DNA of 64,000 nt. Origin: Roseospira visakhapatnamensis (GTDB taxonomy: Bacteria; Pseudomonadota; Alphaproteobacteria; Rhodospirillales; Rhodospirillaceae). The translations under genes were made by a program, and so were the position numbers. This document shows, one piece after another, positions 27,960 to 36,829 of this stretch (position 1 is its first letter; each line of letters starts with the position of its first letter). The DNA is taken from NCBI RefSeq assembly GCF_014197915.1, contig NZ_JACIGK010000004.1, positions 62,001 to 126,000 on the forward strand, given 5' to 3'. Under the pieces are notes generated by a model. It ran no database searches. It was not told where the DNA came from and worked only from the letters and a program-made list of their open reading frames with translations.

Positions 27960-30716
27960 ATGACCGACGGCCAGCCGCCCTCCCCGCCCTCGACGGACAC
28001 CGCCATTCGCGTGCCCGATGTGCCCGCGCTCGCCGTCAGCCCGCGCGCCGCCGTGCTGGTGCATCCCGACGGCACCCTGGACGAGGGCCCACCCGCGTCC
28101 CTGGCACGGCGGGCGGCGGAGACGCGCCCCCTGGTCTGTCATGGACCGGCGGTGGCGGCGCGCCTGGGGCGTGACTCCGTCCCCGCCCATGACCTTCTGG
28201 AGCTGTTCGCCTTCGTGCATCCGGCGCGGTTCGTGCTGCCCACGCCGGGCGGGCTGGCCGAGGCCCTGGGACTGCCGGCCCCCGCCACCCTGACAGAGCA
28301 GGCGCTCGTCCTGCCCCGCGCCGCCCACCGGCTGCTCGACCGGCTGACCCGCCTGGACGCACGCGAGCAACGCGACGCCCGCATCCTGGCCTGGGCCATG
28401 GCGCGCGGCGGCTGGCCCTGGGCGGCGCCGGCGCTGGCGGCGCTGGACGCGCGCGGCGACGGCCCGCACGGCGCCAATGCACTGTCCGCCTTTCGGGTGT
28501 GGGAGCGGTTGGGCGAGATCAGCGAGCACGCGCCCGAGCCGGTGCCGGGCTCCCTGCCGGTGACCGAGGCCGAGGCCCGCGCCCGCCTCGCCGACCTGCT
28601 GGGCCGCGCCGCCGAGGACCGGCCGCAGCAGGCCGACTATGCCGGCGCCGTCGCCGCCGCCTTCGCCCCCCGGGACCGCGAGGACATCGGCCCGTTCGTG
28701 CTGGCCGAGGCGGGCACCGGCGTGGGCAAGACGCTCGGCTACATCGCGCCGGCCAGCGTCTGGGCCGAGAAGAACGACGGCCCGGTGTGGATTTCCACCT
28801 ATACCCGCAACCTGCAACGCCAGCTCGACGCCGAACTGGACCGCCTTCACCCCGATCCGGTGGAAAAGGCGCGCCGCGTGGTCATTCGCAAGGGCCGCGA
28901 GAACTACCTTTGCCTTCTGAACATGGAAGAGGCGGTGGGCCGCCTGTCCGGCCAGCCGGCCGCCGCCATCCCCCTCGGCCTGATGGCCCGCTGGGCGCTG
29001 GCCAGCCGCCATGGCGACCTGGTGGGCGGCGACTTCCCCGGCTGGCTGGTGGACATCCTGGGACGCGGCTGGTCCCTGGCGCTGGCCGACCGGCGCGGCG
29101 AGTGCTTGTTCGCCGCCTGCCCGCACTACAACCGCTGCTTCATCGAGAAGACGGTGCGCCGGGCGCGCCGGGCGCGGCTGGTGGTCGCCAACCACGCCCT
29201 GGTGCTGGTACAGGCGGCGCTTGGCGGGCTGGAGGACGGCACCCTGCCCCTCCGCTACGTGTTCGACGAGGGCCATCATCTGTTCGAGGCCGCCGACGGC
29301 GCCTTCTCCGCCCACCTGTCCGCCGTGGAGACGGCCGACCTGCGACGCTGGCTGCTGGGGGCGGAGGACGGGTCGCGCACCCGCGCCCGGGGCCTGAAGG
29401 CGCGCGCCGAGGAACTGGTGGGCGCCAGCACGCCGGCCACCGACGCACTGATCGCGGTTCTGCATGGCGCCCGCGCCCTGCCCGGCCCCGGCTGGCACGC
29501 TCGCCTGAATGATGGCGCGGCGCGGGGTCCGACAGAGGCGTTCCTGGCCCTGGTGCGGACCCAGGTGCTGGCCCGCGCCCGGGGCCAGGACGGCCCCTAT
29601 TCCCTGGAGACCGAGGCCGCGCCGCCCATCCCCGGCCTGGTGGAGGCCGGGCAGGCGCTGGACGGCGCGCTGGCGGGGCTCGACACGCCGGTGGCGGCGC
29701 TGATGAAGGCCCTGGCCCGGCGCCTGGACGACGAGGCCAGCACCCTCGATCCCACCACCCGCCAGCGCATCGACGGCCTGATCCGCAGCCTGGAGCGGCG
29801 CGCCCTGCTGCCGGTGCGCGCCTGGCGGGCCATGTGCCGCGATCTCTCACAGGAAACACCCCCCGACCATGTGGACTGGCTGGGCATCGAGCGCGCCTAT
29901 GGCCGCGACCTGGACGTGGGCCTGCATCGCCACTGGATCGACCCCACCCAGCCGTTCGCCGCCCTGGTCGCCCGGCGCGCCCACGGCATCGTGGTGACCT
30001 CGGCCACCCTGCGCGACGGCAGCGGCGACCCCGAGGCCGACTGGCGCGCGGCCGAGCGCCGCACCGGGGCCGCCCACCTGCCCGCCTCGGTGCGCGCCGC
30101 CGTGCCCTCGCCCTTCGACTACCCGGCGCGGACCCAGGTGCTGGTGGTCACCGACGTCCGCAAGGACCGGCTGGATCTGGTGGCGGCGGCCTACCGCGAC
30201 CTGTTCCGGGCCGCCGGCGGCGGAGCGCTGGGGCTGTTCACCGCCATCGGCCGGCTGCGCGCCGTTCACCAGCACATCGCCGCCGACATGGACGCCGCCG
30301 ACCTACCCCTGTATGCCCAGCACGTGGACGGCATCGACACCGCCACCCTGGTGGACATGTTCCGGGCCGAGGAAAACGCCTGCCTGCTGGGCACCGACGC
30401 GGTGCGCGACGGCGTCGACGTTCCCGGCCGTTCGCTGCGGCTGATCGTTTTCGACCGCGTGCCCTGGCCACGCCCGAGCATCCTGCACAAGGCGCGGCGC
30501 GCGCATTTCGGCGGACGCGCTTACGACGACATGCTGACTCGGCTGCGCCTCAAGCAAGCGTTCGGTCGCCTGGTGCGACGCGGGGACGACCACGGCGCCT
30601 TCGTGCTGCTGGATCCCATGATGCCCTCACGCCTTTCCGGCGCCTTCCCCGAGGGCGTGCCCGTGAAACGCGTCGGCCTGGCCGAGGCCGTGGGCGTGGT
30701 GCGCGAATGCGTCTGA
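27960..30716 (+). CDS. DinG/YoaA-type (XPD-like) ATP-dependent DNA helicase
   Basis: A 918-residue superfamily 2 helicase. The first ~220 residues are a family-specific extension. Walker A is EAGTGVGKTLGY with Lys257, Walker B is VFDEGHHLFE. Between them are four cysteines (NYLCLL, then ECLFAACPHYNRCF) fitting the 4Fe-4S domain of XPD/DinG. Helicase motifs V/VI are near GTDAVRDGVDVPGRSLRLIVFDRVPW and LKQAFGRLVRRGDDHG. It should unwind 5'-3', with roles in repair or R-loop removal. It is 65 nt downstream of the SocA-like gene and probably cotranscribed. Confidence 0.88.
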   Translation: MTDGQPPSPPSTDTAIRVPDVPALAVSPRAAVLVHPDGTLDEGPPASLARRAAETRPLVCHGPAVAARLGRDSVPAHDLLELFAFVHPARFVLPTPGGLAEALGLPAPATLTEQALVLPRAAHRLLDRLTRLDAREQRDARILAWAMARGGWPWAAPALAALDARGDGPHGANALSAFRVWERLGEISEHAPEPVPGSLPVTEAEARARLADLLGRAAEDRPQQADYAGAVAAAFAPRDREDIGPFVLAEAGTGVGKTLGYIAPASVWAEKNDGPVWISTYTRNLQRQLDAELDRLHPDPVEKARRVVIRKGRENYLCLLNMEEAVGRLSGQPAAAIPLGLMARWALASRHGDLVGGDFPGWLVDILGRGWSLALADRRGECLFAACPHYNRCFIEKTVRRARRARLVVANHALVLVQAALGGLEDGTLPLRYVFDEGHHLFEAADGAFSAHLSAVETADLRRWLLGAEDGSRTRARGLKARAEELVGASTPATDALIAVLHGARALPGPGWHARLNDGAARGPTEAFLALVRTQVLARARGQDGPYSLETEAAPPIPGLVEAGQALDGALAGLDTPVAALMKALARRLDDEASTLDPTTRQRIDGLIRSLERRALLPVRAWRAMCRDLSQETPPDHVDWLGIERAYGRDLDVGLHRHWIDPTQPFAALVARRAHGIVVTSATLRDGSGDPEADWRAAERRTGAAHLPASVRAAVPSPFDYPARTQVLVVTDVRKDRLDLVAAAYRDLFRAAGGGALGLFTAIGRLRAVHQHIAADMDAADLPLYAQHVDGIDTATLVDMFRAEENACLLGTDAVRDGVDVPGRSLRLIVFDRVPWPRPSILHKARRAHFGGRAYDDMLTRLRLKQAFGRLVRRGDDHGAFVLLDPMMPSRLSGAFPEGVPVKRVGLAEAVGVVRECV

Positions 30717-31023
30717 CCGCGCACGCCCGGGGTGAGGAAAAATGAGGCAAAAAGATGACACGGCGCGGTGAGAGGCATCGCGCCTCTTCCCCTGCCCATG
30801 CCGGTCGCGTAGGGTAGTCACGCTGAGTCCTCGGGAGCGCCAAGCCCGATCCTTTGGTCGATCCGCTCTGGCACCGTGGAGCGCGTTCGCGCGCCCCAGC
30901 ACCCGACAGATCATCAAGCCCTCTCCGCTCGACCGGGTGAGACGAATTCAGTCTCGTCCCGCCCCCTCGGGCATACGACCGCACACGGCCCCTCCAAGGG
31001 CGTCACATCGCGGAGCCAGCATC
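30717..31023. other. 307-bp region before frdABCD
   Basis: An AGAGGC/GCCTCT hairpin (30771-30787, loop ATCGC) lies 55 nt after the helicase stop without a T-run and could end that transcript weakly. No full FNR/FixK site was found; only a half-site ATCAA at 30913-30917. GGAG before 31024 is the frdA ribosome-binding site. Confidence 0.4.
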
Positions 31024-32787
31024 ATGGAAACCATCCAGACCGATGTCGCCATCGTCGGGGCCGGAGGCGCGGGACTGCGCGCCGCCATCGCCCTCGCCGA
31101 GGCGGATCCAGGCCTGTCTATTACCTTGTTGTCGAAGGTCTATCCGATGCGCAGCCACACCTGCGCCGCCGAGGGCGGCGCGGCCGGCGTCATCAAGCCC
31201 GACGACAGCCTGGACCAGCACTTCTCCGACACCGTGGGTGGCGGCGACTGGCTGTGCGACCAGGACGCGGTGGAGCTGTTCATCAACGAAGCCCCGCGCG
31301 AGTTGACCCGCCTGGAGCACTGGGGGTGTCCCTGGAGCCGCGAGACCGACGGCTCGGTCGCCGTGCGCCCGTTCGGCGGCATGAAGATCAAGCGCACCTG
31401 GTTCGCCGCCGACAAAAGCGGCTTCCACATCCTGCACACGCTGTTCCAGACCTCGCTGAAGTATCCCGCCATCAAGCGGCTGGACGAGGTGTTCACCACC
31501 GATCTGATCGTGGTGGACGGCAAGGTTCAGGGCTGCTGCGCCATCGAGATGCGCACCGGCCAGATGATCCAGGTCCAGGCCAAGGCCGTCATCCTGTGCA
31601 GCGGCGGTGGCGGGCGCATGTTCCCGTTCACCACCAACGGCGCCATCAAGACCGGCGACGGCATGGCCATGGCCTATCGGGCCGGCGTGCCGCTGAAGGA
31701 CATGGAGTTCGTCCAGTACCATCCGACCGGCCTGCCCTCAACCGGCATCCTGCTCACCGAGGGCTGTCGCGGCGAGGGCGGCGTGCTGCGCAACAAGGAC
31801 GGCTACCGCTACCTTCAGGACTACGGCATGGGGCCGGAATCGCCCCTCGGCGAGCCGGTGCTCAAGACCATGGAACTGGGGCCGCGTGACCGCCTCAGCC
31901 AGGCGTTCTGGCACGAGCAGCAGAAGGGCAACACCATCCAGACCCAGTGGGGCGACTGCGTGTACCTGGACCTGCGCCACCTGGGCGAGGCCAAGATCAA
32001 CGAGCGCCTGCCCTTCGTGCGCGACCTGGCCAAGAGCTACTCCGGCGTCGACATGGTCACCGACATGGTGCCCATCCGCCCGGTGGTCCATTACATGATG
32101 GGCGGCATCCACACCGACATCACCGCCGCCACCCCCCTGCCCGGCCTGTTCGCCGCCGGCGAATGCGCCTGCGTCAGCATCAACGGCGCCAACCGCCTGG
32201 GCTCCAACTCGCTGACCGAGTTGCTGGTGTTCGGCCGCCGCGCCGCCGAAAGCGCCGTCGCCTACATCAAGGACAGCGGCGTCTCGGTGGACGGCGCCGC
32301 CGCCAACCGCGAGGCCACGGCCGTCGAGGCCCGTATCCGCGCCCTGTTCGACCGCCCCGAGGGCGACGAGACCACCGCCGGCCTGCGCCAGGAGATGTTC
32401 GACACCATGGAAGGTGGCGCCGGCATCTACCGCGACGAGGCGTCGCTCACGGCCACGACCGCCAAGCTGGCCGAGTTGCGCCAGCGCTGGCAGACCCTTT
32501 CGGTGCGCGACAAGAGCGCGGTGTTCAACACCGACGTCATGCAGGTGCTGGAGTTGGGCGCCATGCTGGATCTGGCCGAGACGGTCGCCTCCAGCGCCCT
32601 GGAACGCAAGGAGTCGCGCGGCTCCCACCAGCGCCTGGACCACACCGAGCGGGACGACACGCGCTACCTGAAGCACTCCATGGCCTCGTATCGGGGCGAG
32701 ACGGCGCCGCCGGCCATCGACTACCTGGATGTGACCATCACCAAGTCCCAGCCCGGGGTGCGTGACTACTCGGGAGCCAAGTCATGA
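31024..32787 (+). CDS. frdA: Fumarate reductase flavoprotein subunit
   Basis: A 587-residue flavoprotein of quinol:fumarate reductase. The FAD-binding [16 protein letters not shown] motif is N-terminal. His45 in [16 protein letters not shown] is the covalent FAD site, at the same position as in E. coli FrdA. Catalytic-region motifs [23 protein letters not shown] and [11 protein letters not shown] are intact. The lineup resembles E. coli FrdA more than SdhA. It reduces fumarate as terminal acceptor, or runs in reverse as succinate oxidase. The stop overlaps frdB by ATGA. Confidence 0.94.
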   Translation: METIQTDVAIVGAGGAGLRAAIALAEADPGLSITLLSKVYPMRSHTCAAEGGAAGVIKPDDSLDQHFSDTVGGGDWLCDQDAVELFINEAPRELTRLEHWGCPWSRETDGSVAVRPFGGMKIKRTWFAADKSGFHILHTLFQTSLKYPAIKRLDEVFTTDLIVVDGKVQGCCAIEMRTGQMIQVQAKAVILCSGGGGRMFPFTTNGAIKTGDGMAMAYRAGVPLKDMEFVQYHPTGLPSTGILLTEGCRGEGGVLRNKDGYRYLQDYGMGPESPLGEPVLKTMELGPRDRLSQAFWHEQQKGNTIQTQWGDCVYLDLRHLGEAKINERLPFVRDLAKSYSGVDMVTDMVPIRPVVHYMMGGIHTDITAATPLPGLFAAGECACVSINGANRLGSNSLTELLVFGRRAAESAVAYIKDSGVSVDGAAANREATAVEARIRALFDRPEGDETTAGLRQEMFDTMEGGAGIYRDEASLTATTAKLAELRQRWQTLSVRDKSAVFNTDVMQVLELGAMLDLAETVASSALERKESRGSHQRLDHTERDDTRYLKHSMASYRGETAPPAIDYLDVTITKSQPGVRDYSGAKS

Positions 32788-33563
32788 GCGAGCGAACGAT
32801 CGAGCTGGAGATCCTGCGCTACAATCCCGCGACGGACGAGGCGCCCTGGTACCAGACCTACACCGTGCCCTGTCAGGAGGAATGGGTCGTCCTGGACGCC
32901 ATCAACTACGTCAAGGATCACCTGGACTCCTCCCTCAGCTATCGCTGGTCCTGTCACATGGCGGTCTGCGGCAGTTGCGGCATGATGATCAACGGCGAGC
33001 CCATGCTGTCGTGCAAGGCGTTCCTGCGCGATTTCGGCCGCAAGATCCGGGTGGAGCCGCTCAGCCACTTCCCCATCGAGCGCGACCTGGTGGTGGTCCT
33101 GGACGACTTCATGGAGAAGCTGCCCCGGGTCAAGCCCTACATCGTGCGCGACCAGGAAAAGCCCATCGAGGAAGGCGAGTACAAACAGAAGCCGTTCGAG
33201 CTGTACGAGTTCAAGCAGTACAGCATGTGCATCAACTGCATGCTGTGCTACGCGGCCTGCCCGCAGTACGGACTGAACTCCGAGTTCATCGGCCCGGCCG
33301 CCCTGGCGCTCGCCCACCGCTACAACAAGGACTCCCGCGACGAGGGCCGCGACCAGCGCGAGGAGATCACCGCCGCCCATGACGGCATTTGGGAATGCTC
33401 CTTCGTCGGCGCCTGTTCCGAGGTCTGCCCCAAGGCCGTGGACCCGGCCGGCGCCATCCAGCAGATGAAGCTCGCCAGCACCATGGACTGGTACCTGGAG
33501 CGCCTGGGCGGCGTCGGTGCCCGCGTCAAGCGAAGCCTGTCTTCACGGAGGACGTCGAAATGA
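32784..33563 (+). CDS. frdB: Fumarate reductase iron-sulfur subunit
   Basis: A 259-residue protein. The plant-type 2Fe-2S ligands are in [12 protein letters not shown] and MLSC; the 4Fe-4S and 3Fe-4S ligands are in [12 protein letters not shown] and [17 protein letters not shown]. Length and the [13 protein letters not shown] string are typical of FrdB. It carries electrons between the quinol site and FAD. It overlaps frdA and frdC by 4 bp each (ATGA). Confidence 0.95.
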   Translation: MSERTIELEILRYNPATDEAPWYQTYTVPCQEEWVVLDAINYVKDHLDSSLSYRWSCHMAVCGSCGMMINGEPMLSCKAFLRDFGRKIRVEPLSHFPIERDLVVVLDDFMEKLPRVKPYIVRDQEKPIEEGEYKQKPFELYEFKQYSMCINCMLCYAACPQYGLNSEFIGPAALALAHRYNKDSRDEGRDQREEITAAHDGIWECSFVGACSEVCPKAVDPAGAIQQMKLASTMDWYLERLGGVGARVKRSLSSRRTSK

Positions 33564-33952
33564 GCCGCAAGCCCTTCGTCCGCCCGGTTCCGGCGACGAC
33601 CTGGTACATGCGCAACGGCCGCTACCTGCGCTACATGGCCCGCGAGGTTTCCAGCCTGTTCATCGGCCTGTACATGGCCGGACTGGCCATGGGGCTGATG
33701 CGGCTGGCCCAGGGACCGGATGCGTGGAACGCCTATCTGACCGCCCTGTCGTCGCCGCTGGCGCTGGTGTTCCACGTCCTGGCCTTCGCCTTCGCCACCT
33801 ATCATGCGACCACCTGGTTCAACGCGACCCCCAAGGCCATGCGCATCCGCTGGGGGGATGGCTATGTGCCCGGCCCGACGGTCGTCCGCGCCCACTACGC
33901 CCTGTGGGGGCTGGTGTCGCTGGTGATCCTCGTCCTCGTGGGAGTGATTTGA
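33560..33952 (+). CDS. frdC: Fumarate reductase membrane subunit C
   Basis: A 130-residue protein with three membrane helices. KPFVRPVPATTWYMRNGRYL matches the N terminus of FrdC, and FHVLAFAFATYHATTWFNATPKAMR the middle. It anchors FrdAB and forms part of the quinol site. There is no haem in this type. The start ATG overlaps the frdB stop. Confidence 0.92.
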   Translation: MSRKPFVRPVPATTWYMRNGRYLRYMAREVSSLFIGLYMAGLAMGLMRLAQGPDAWNAYLTALSSPLALVFHVLAFAFATYHATTWFNATPKAMRIRWGDGYVPGPTVVRAHYALWGLVSLVILVLVGVI

Positions 33953-33953
33953 C

Positions 33954-34301
33954 ATGGCCAAGTCCAACAAGCCCATCGTCTGGGGCCTGTTCGCCGTCGG
34001 CGGCACCGTCGCGGCCTTCTGCGTGCCGGCCCTGATCCTGGCCCACGGCCTGCTGGTGCCGCTGGGCGTGTTCGGCGAGAACGCCCTGTCCTACGAGCGC
34101 GTCAGCGCCGTGATCGGTTTCCTGCCGGTCAAGATCGTCGTTCTGGGCGTGGTCATCCTCACCCTGTGGCACGCCGCCCACCGCATCCGCGTGACCATGC
34201 ACGACTTCGGCATCCGCAAGGACGACATGGTGGCGATGCTGTGCTACGGCGCCGCCGGCCTGCTGACAGCCACGGCGCTGCTGGGCGTGATGGCGGTCTG
34301 A
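33954..34301 (+). CDS. frdD: Fumarate reductase membrane subunit D
   Basis: A 115-residue three-helix membrane protein. SNKPIVWGLFAVGGTVAAF and TLWHAAHRIRVTMHDFGI match FrdD, the second anchor of the four-subunit QFR. It starts 1 nt after the frdC stop. The presence of separate C and D subunits without haem-ligand histidine pattern puts the complex in the E. coli-type class. Confidence 0.92.
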   Translation: MAKSNKPIVWGLFAVGGTVAAFCVPALILAHGLLVPLGVFGENALSYERVSAVIGFLPVKIVVLGVVILTLWHAAHRIRVTMHDFGIRKDDMVAMLCYGAAGLLTATALLGVMAV

Positions 34302-34335
34302 AACCGGACGGCGGGCGAGCGTGACTCATCCGCCC

Positions 34336-34358
34336 CCGGGCGCCTTGCAGGCGCCCGG
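34336..34358 (+). terminator. GC hairpin after frdD
   Basis: A perfect 9-bp stem (CCGGGCGCC / GGCGCCCGG, loop TTGCA), 34 nt after the frdD stop. It lies just before repeat copy 1. No T-run follows, so it may act with the following hairpins as a bidirectional terminator between convergent frdD and cutA. Confidence 0.45.
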
Positions 34359-34362
34359 ATGT

Positions 34363-34443
34363 TCCAGATCTTGGCACCGCAAAGCGGTGCCAGGGCGGCA
34401 CCGGCCACGGACTGCAACGGTCATTCTCAATGACCGTTGGTAT
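34363..34443. repeat. Hairpin repeat, copy 1
   Basis: An 81-bp element nearly identical to 35288-35432 apart from a 65-bp insertion there and one base. It contains two perfect hairpins: GGCACCGC/GCGGTGCC around AAA, and AACGGTCATT/AATGACCGTT around CTC. It lies between the convergent stops of frdD and cutA. Confidence 0.85.
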
Positions 34444-34454
34444 GACACGTGCCG

Positions 34455-34817
34455 TCAGGCGGGCGCGGGGGGCACGGGCGTGTCCCCCGCCGCCGTCTGG
34501 GCACCGACCCAGTCCAGGAAGGGCGCGTGGCCGCCGGCGATCGGCAGCGCCACCACGCAGGCGCAGTCATAGGAATGCAGCGCCTGGACCCGCGCGCTCA
34601 GGCGCGGCACCAGGTCGCGGCGGGTCTTGGCCAGGACCGCGACCTCCGCGTCCTCGTGGATCTCGCCCCGCCACGCGTAGACCGAGGTCATCGGCCCCAG
34701 CACGTTGACGCAGGCGGCCAGCTTCTCGGCCACCAGGGCGCGGCCGATGGCCAGGGCCTCGTCGCGCGAGCCCGCCGTCATGTAGACGAGGCAGAGGTCC
34801 GGGGAACGGTCGTCCAT
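34455..34817 (-). CDS. cutA: Divalent-cation tolerance protein CutA
   Basis: A 120-residue CutA1: MTAGSRDEALAIGRALVAEKLAACVNVLG, then SVYAWRGEIHEDAEVAVLAKT and LHSYDCACVVALPI. It forms a PII-like trimer; the physiological role is uncertain. The start at 34817 has AAGGAG upstream; the frame is open far upstream but is not coding-like. It is divergent from the following hypothetical gene. Confidence 0.93.
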   Translation of the reverse strand: MDDRSPDLCLVYMTAGSRDEALAIGRALVAEKLAACVNVLGPMTSVYAWRGEIHEDAEVAVLAKTRRDLVPRLSARVQALHSYDCACVVALPIAGGHAPFLDWVGAQTAAGDTPVPPAPA

Positions 34818-34859
34818 GGGGCTCCTTTCCGTTGGACTCCGAGAGGGGGCCTGCCTACC

Positions 34860-35264
34860 ATGCCGTCCATGATCGGCCGCCCACCCCCAGAGTCGTCGAC
34901 GACTGACCCGGCCCCCACGCTGTTCGGCCCGGAGGCCCTGTCGGGATCCCCAGCGCCTTCCGAGACGCCCGCCGAGACGCAAGACAGCGTGGCCGAGCCC
35001 GAGTCCGGCGTCAAGGCACCGGCGCCGGCCCGCCCCACCAAGGCCCAGCGGGCCTGGCTGCGGCGGGGCCTGGGACAGCCGGGCGGCAAGCTGCCCCTGT
35101 TCGACCACAACGGCCGCCGCGTCAGCGCCCGCACCGTGCGCGCCTGTCTGGACGCCGGCTGGGCCGAACCCTGGTTCTCCAACCCGCTGAAACCGGACTG
35201 GCAGGTCTGCAAGCTGACCGAGGCGGGACGCGTGCTCCTGGACTCTTATACCAGCGGCGGATGA
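34860..35264 (+). CDS. Hypothetical protein with conserved winged-helix-like C terminus
   Basis: A 134-residue protein. The first ~65 residues are Pro/Ala/Ser-rich and probably disordered. The C-terminal half (TKAQRAWLRRGLGQPGGKLP, then GRRVSARTVRACLDAGWAEPWF and VCKLTEAGRVLL) looks like a small winged helix with a TExGR turn. I do not recognise a named family. It sits between the two hairpin repeats, divergent from cutA. Confidence 0.65.
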   Translation: MPSMIGRPPPESSTTDPAPTLFGPEALSGSPAPSETPAETQDSVAEPESGVKAPAPARPTKAQRAWLRRGLGQPGGKLPLFDHNGRRVSARTVRACLDAGWAEPWFSNPLKPDWQVCKLTEAGRVLLDSYTSGG

Positions 35265-35287
35265 GTGTGACTCAGGCGCCCGAATGG

Positions 35288-35432
35288 TCCAGATCTTGGC
35301 ACCGCAAAGCGGTGCCAGGGCGGCACCGGCCCACTCCCCCACCCGGCCACCCCAAGTATACTGCCGTGGGTGGCCGGGTGGGGGAGTGGGCCGGCCACGG
35401 ACTGCACGGTCATTCTCAATGACCGTTGGTAT
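35288..35432. repeat. Hairpin repeat, copy 2 (interrupted by a palindrome)
   Basis: The same 80-bp sequence as 34363-34443, split after GGCACC by 65 extra bases (35328-35392). Upstream, GTGACTCA and GGCGCCCG match the left flank of copy 1 but with 23 bases missing, so the similarity extends beyond the core. This copy also lies between convergent stops (hypothetical gene and DUF4376-like gene). Confidence 0.85.
35328..35392. repeat. 65-bp near-perfect palindrome inserted in repeat copy 2
   Basis: Arms 35328-35352 and 35368-35392 are perfectly complementary over 25 bp with a 15-nt loop (CAAGTATACTGCCGT). The element starts and ends with GGCC, and removing it restores the exact sequence of copy 1. 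This is a precise insertion or excision, like a REP or miniature mobile element. Confidence 0.85.
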
Positions 35433-35450
35433 TAGAGACACCGGCGGAGC

Positions 35451-36011
35451 CTACGCGCCGGGCGGGTCGGGCCAGGCGATGCCGGCGGCGAGGGCCTCGA
35501 CCTCGGCCACCGTGGCGGCGGCCATCACCGCCAGCTTGGCGGCGCGCCGCGCGCGCTTGATCGCCGCGCCGTAGGTGGTCCAGGCGTCCCGCTGGACGAG
35601 CACCCGGCCCGCCACGTCGGCCAGGGTCGCGGCCTGCCCGGCGTCGTCCAGGGCCAGCCGCTCGGCCTCCAGCATGGGATAGTCCCCGGCCGCGCCGGCG
35701 CCACCGGCGGCGGCCAGCCGTTCGGCCTCCGCCCGGGTCTGCTGGTACTCCAGGCTCTGCCCGGCGCCCGGGGTCAGCACCCGGGCGCGGTGGTGCTCGG
35801 CCTCCGCGTCGATGCGGGCGACGGCGGCGGCGCGGGCGGCGGGAAGGCTGGCCCGCTCGGGCAGGACCAGCGCTCCCTCCCGCCAGCGGTAGGCGCCGGC
35901 GCGCGCCGGGTCGAAGTCCCCGGGCGCGTCGATGACGGCCTGCCCGGACGCCGCCACGTGGCTGTCCAGGGCGGTGGCGGCGATGCGGTCACCGGAAAGA
36001 ATCAGTTTCAT
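35451..36011 (-). CDS. Phage tail-fibre-associated protein (DUF4376-like)
   Basis: A 186-residue protein at the distal end of the tail module. The C-terminal region (AWTTYGAAIKRARRAAKLAV, then TVAEVEALAAGIAWPDPP) resembles DUF4376-type domains found next to phage tail fibres; the middle is an Ala/Glu helix. Two starts are possible: ATG 36011 (MKLILSGDR, GAGG upstream) or GTG 36023, which overlaps the fibre gene stop as GTGA. I use 36011. It may act in fibre attachment or assembly. Confidence 0.65.
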   Translation of the reverse strand: MKLILSGDRIAATALDSHVAASGQAVIDAPGDFDPARAGAYRWREGALVLPERASLPAARAAAVARIDAEAEHHRARVLTPGAGQSLEYQQTRAEAERLAAAGGAGAAGDYPMLEAERLALDDAGQAATLADVAGRVLVQRDAWTTYGAAIKRARRAAKLAVMAAATVAEVEALAAGIAWPDPPGA

Positions 36012-36019
36012 GGCGGGCC

Positions 36020-36826
36020 TCACACGCGGATGTAGCGGACATAGAGGGTGCGGTTGTTGTTCGAACCCGTGCGCTGCAAACCGTCACAGGCATAAACGAA
36101 GTCGGCCTGGCTATCGTCCGAGGTCGGATTATTGGCGCCGTCGCGTCGTTTTGCCCAAGTCCCGTATCCCGGCAGGTCCCCGCCCGTGCGGGTCCACCTG
36201 AAGCGGTCGTATTCATTACCGCTATACCACCTTCTCAGCAGGATGACCTTGGTCCCCCGTGGCTCGAAGGTGTGGGACCCCGATCCTGCGCCGCCCCGCG
36301 TAGTTTGGCTGTGCGTGCACAGGGCGGCCACAGTGTCGGGGTAGTCATAAAGCGCGGTCAGCGCCGTGTCGCTTTCCCACATCGCCAGCCGCCCGGCGGG
36401 GGCGTCCATGGCCGCCGCCATCGCCGTGCTCGACGCGATCACCGCCGCCATCGCCGTGCTCGACGCGATCACCGCCGCCATCGCCGTGCTCGACGCGATG
36501 ACCGCCGTCATCGCCGTGCTGGACGCGGCCACCGCCGTCATCGCCGTGCTGGACGCAAGCATGGCCGTCATCGCCACGCTCGACGCGAGGACCGCCCTCA
36601 TCGCCGTGCTGGACGCGGCCACCGCCGCCATCGCCGTGGGGGACGCGGCCACCGCCGTCATGGCGGCATCGACCCCGGCGAGGCGCCGGCACTGGCCGCG
36701 CTGCGTCAGGACGGACTGAAAGTCGCCCAACCGGCCGCCCGTGGTCAGGGCGGCCTCCAGGCCGGCACCGTCGAGGGTGCCATCGCAAATCGCGTTGATG
36801 AGGGCGTGCGCGGATACCAGACCCAT
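36020..36826 (-). CDS. Phage tail fibre protein with decapeptide repeats
   Basis: A 268-residue fibre. A short N-terminal domain (about 50 residues) is followed by eight or so decapeptides of the form MTAVAASSTA (about residues 57-136), as in repetitive fibre shafts, and a C-terminal ~110-residue globular domain (GSGSHTFEPRGTKVILLRRW, SGNEYDRFRWTRTGG, ...NNRTLYVRYIRV) that is the likely receptor-binding head. The last gene but one of the tail module, 3 nt after its upstream neighbour. Confidence 0.75.
   Translation of the reverse strand: MGLVSAHALINAICDGTLDGAGLEAALTTGGRLGDFQSVLTQRGQCRRLAGVDAAMTAVAASPTAMAAVAASSTAMRAVLASSVAMTAMLASSTAMTAVAASSTAMTAVIASSTAMAAVIASSTAMAAVIASSTAMAAAMDAPAGRLAMWESDTALTALYDYPDTVAALCTHSQTTRGGAGSGSHTFEPRGTKVILLRRWYSGNEYDRFRWTRTGGDLPGYGTWAKRRDGANNPTSDDSQADFVYACDGLQRTGSNNNRTLYVRYIRV
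36419..36658 (-). repeat. Eight 30-bp tandem repeats in the fibre gene
   Basis: Eight consecutive 30-bp units coding for the decapeptide; two units at 36419-36478 are identical and others differ at a few sites. In-frame unit length allows shaft length to change without frameshift. Confidence 0.9.
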
Positions 36827-36829
36827 GAC

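Noticed and set aside
30913-30917. ATCAA as part of an FNR/FixK box before frdA
   Set aside because: No TTGAY partner at the proper distance.
36366-36719. Plus-strand repeat protein opposite the fibre gene
   Set aside because: An artefact of 30-bp units being open in both directions; no ribosome-binding site and it lies within a minus-strand operon.
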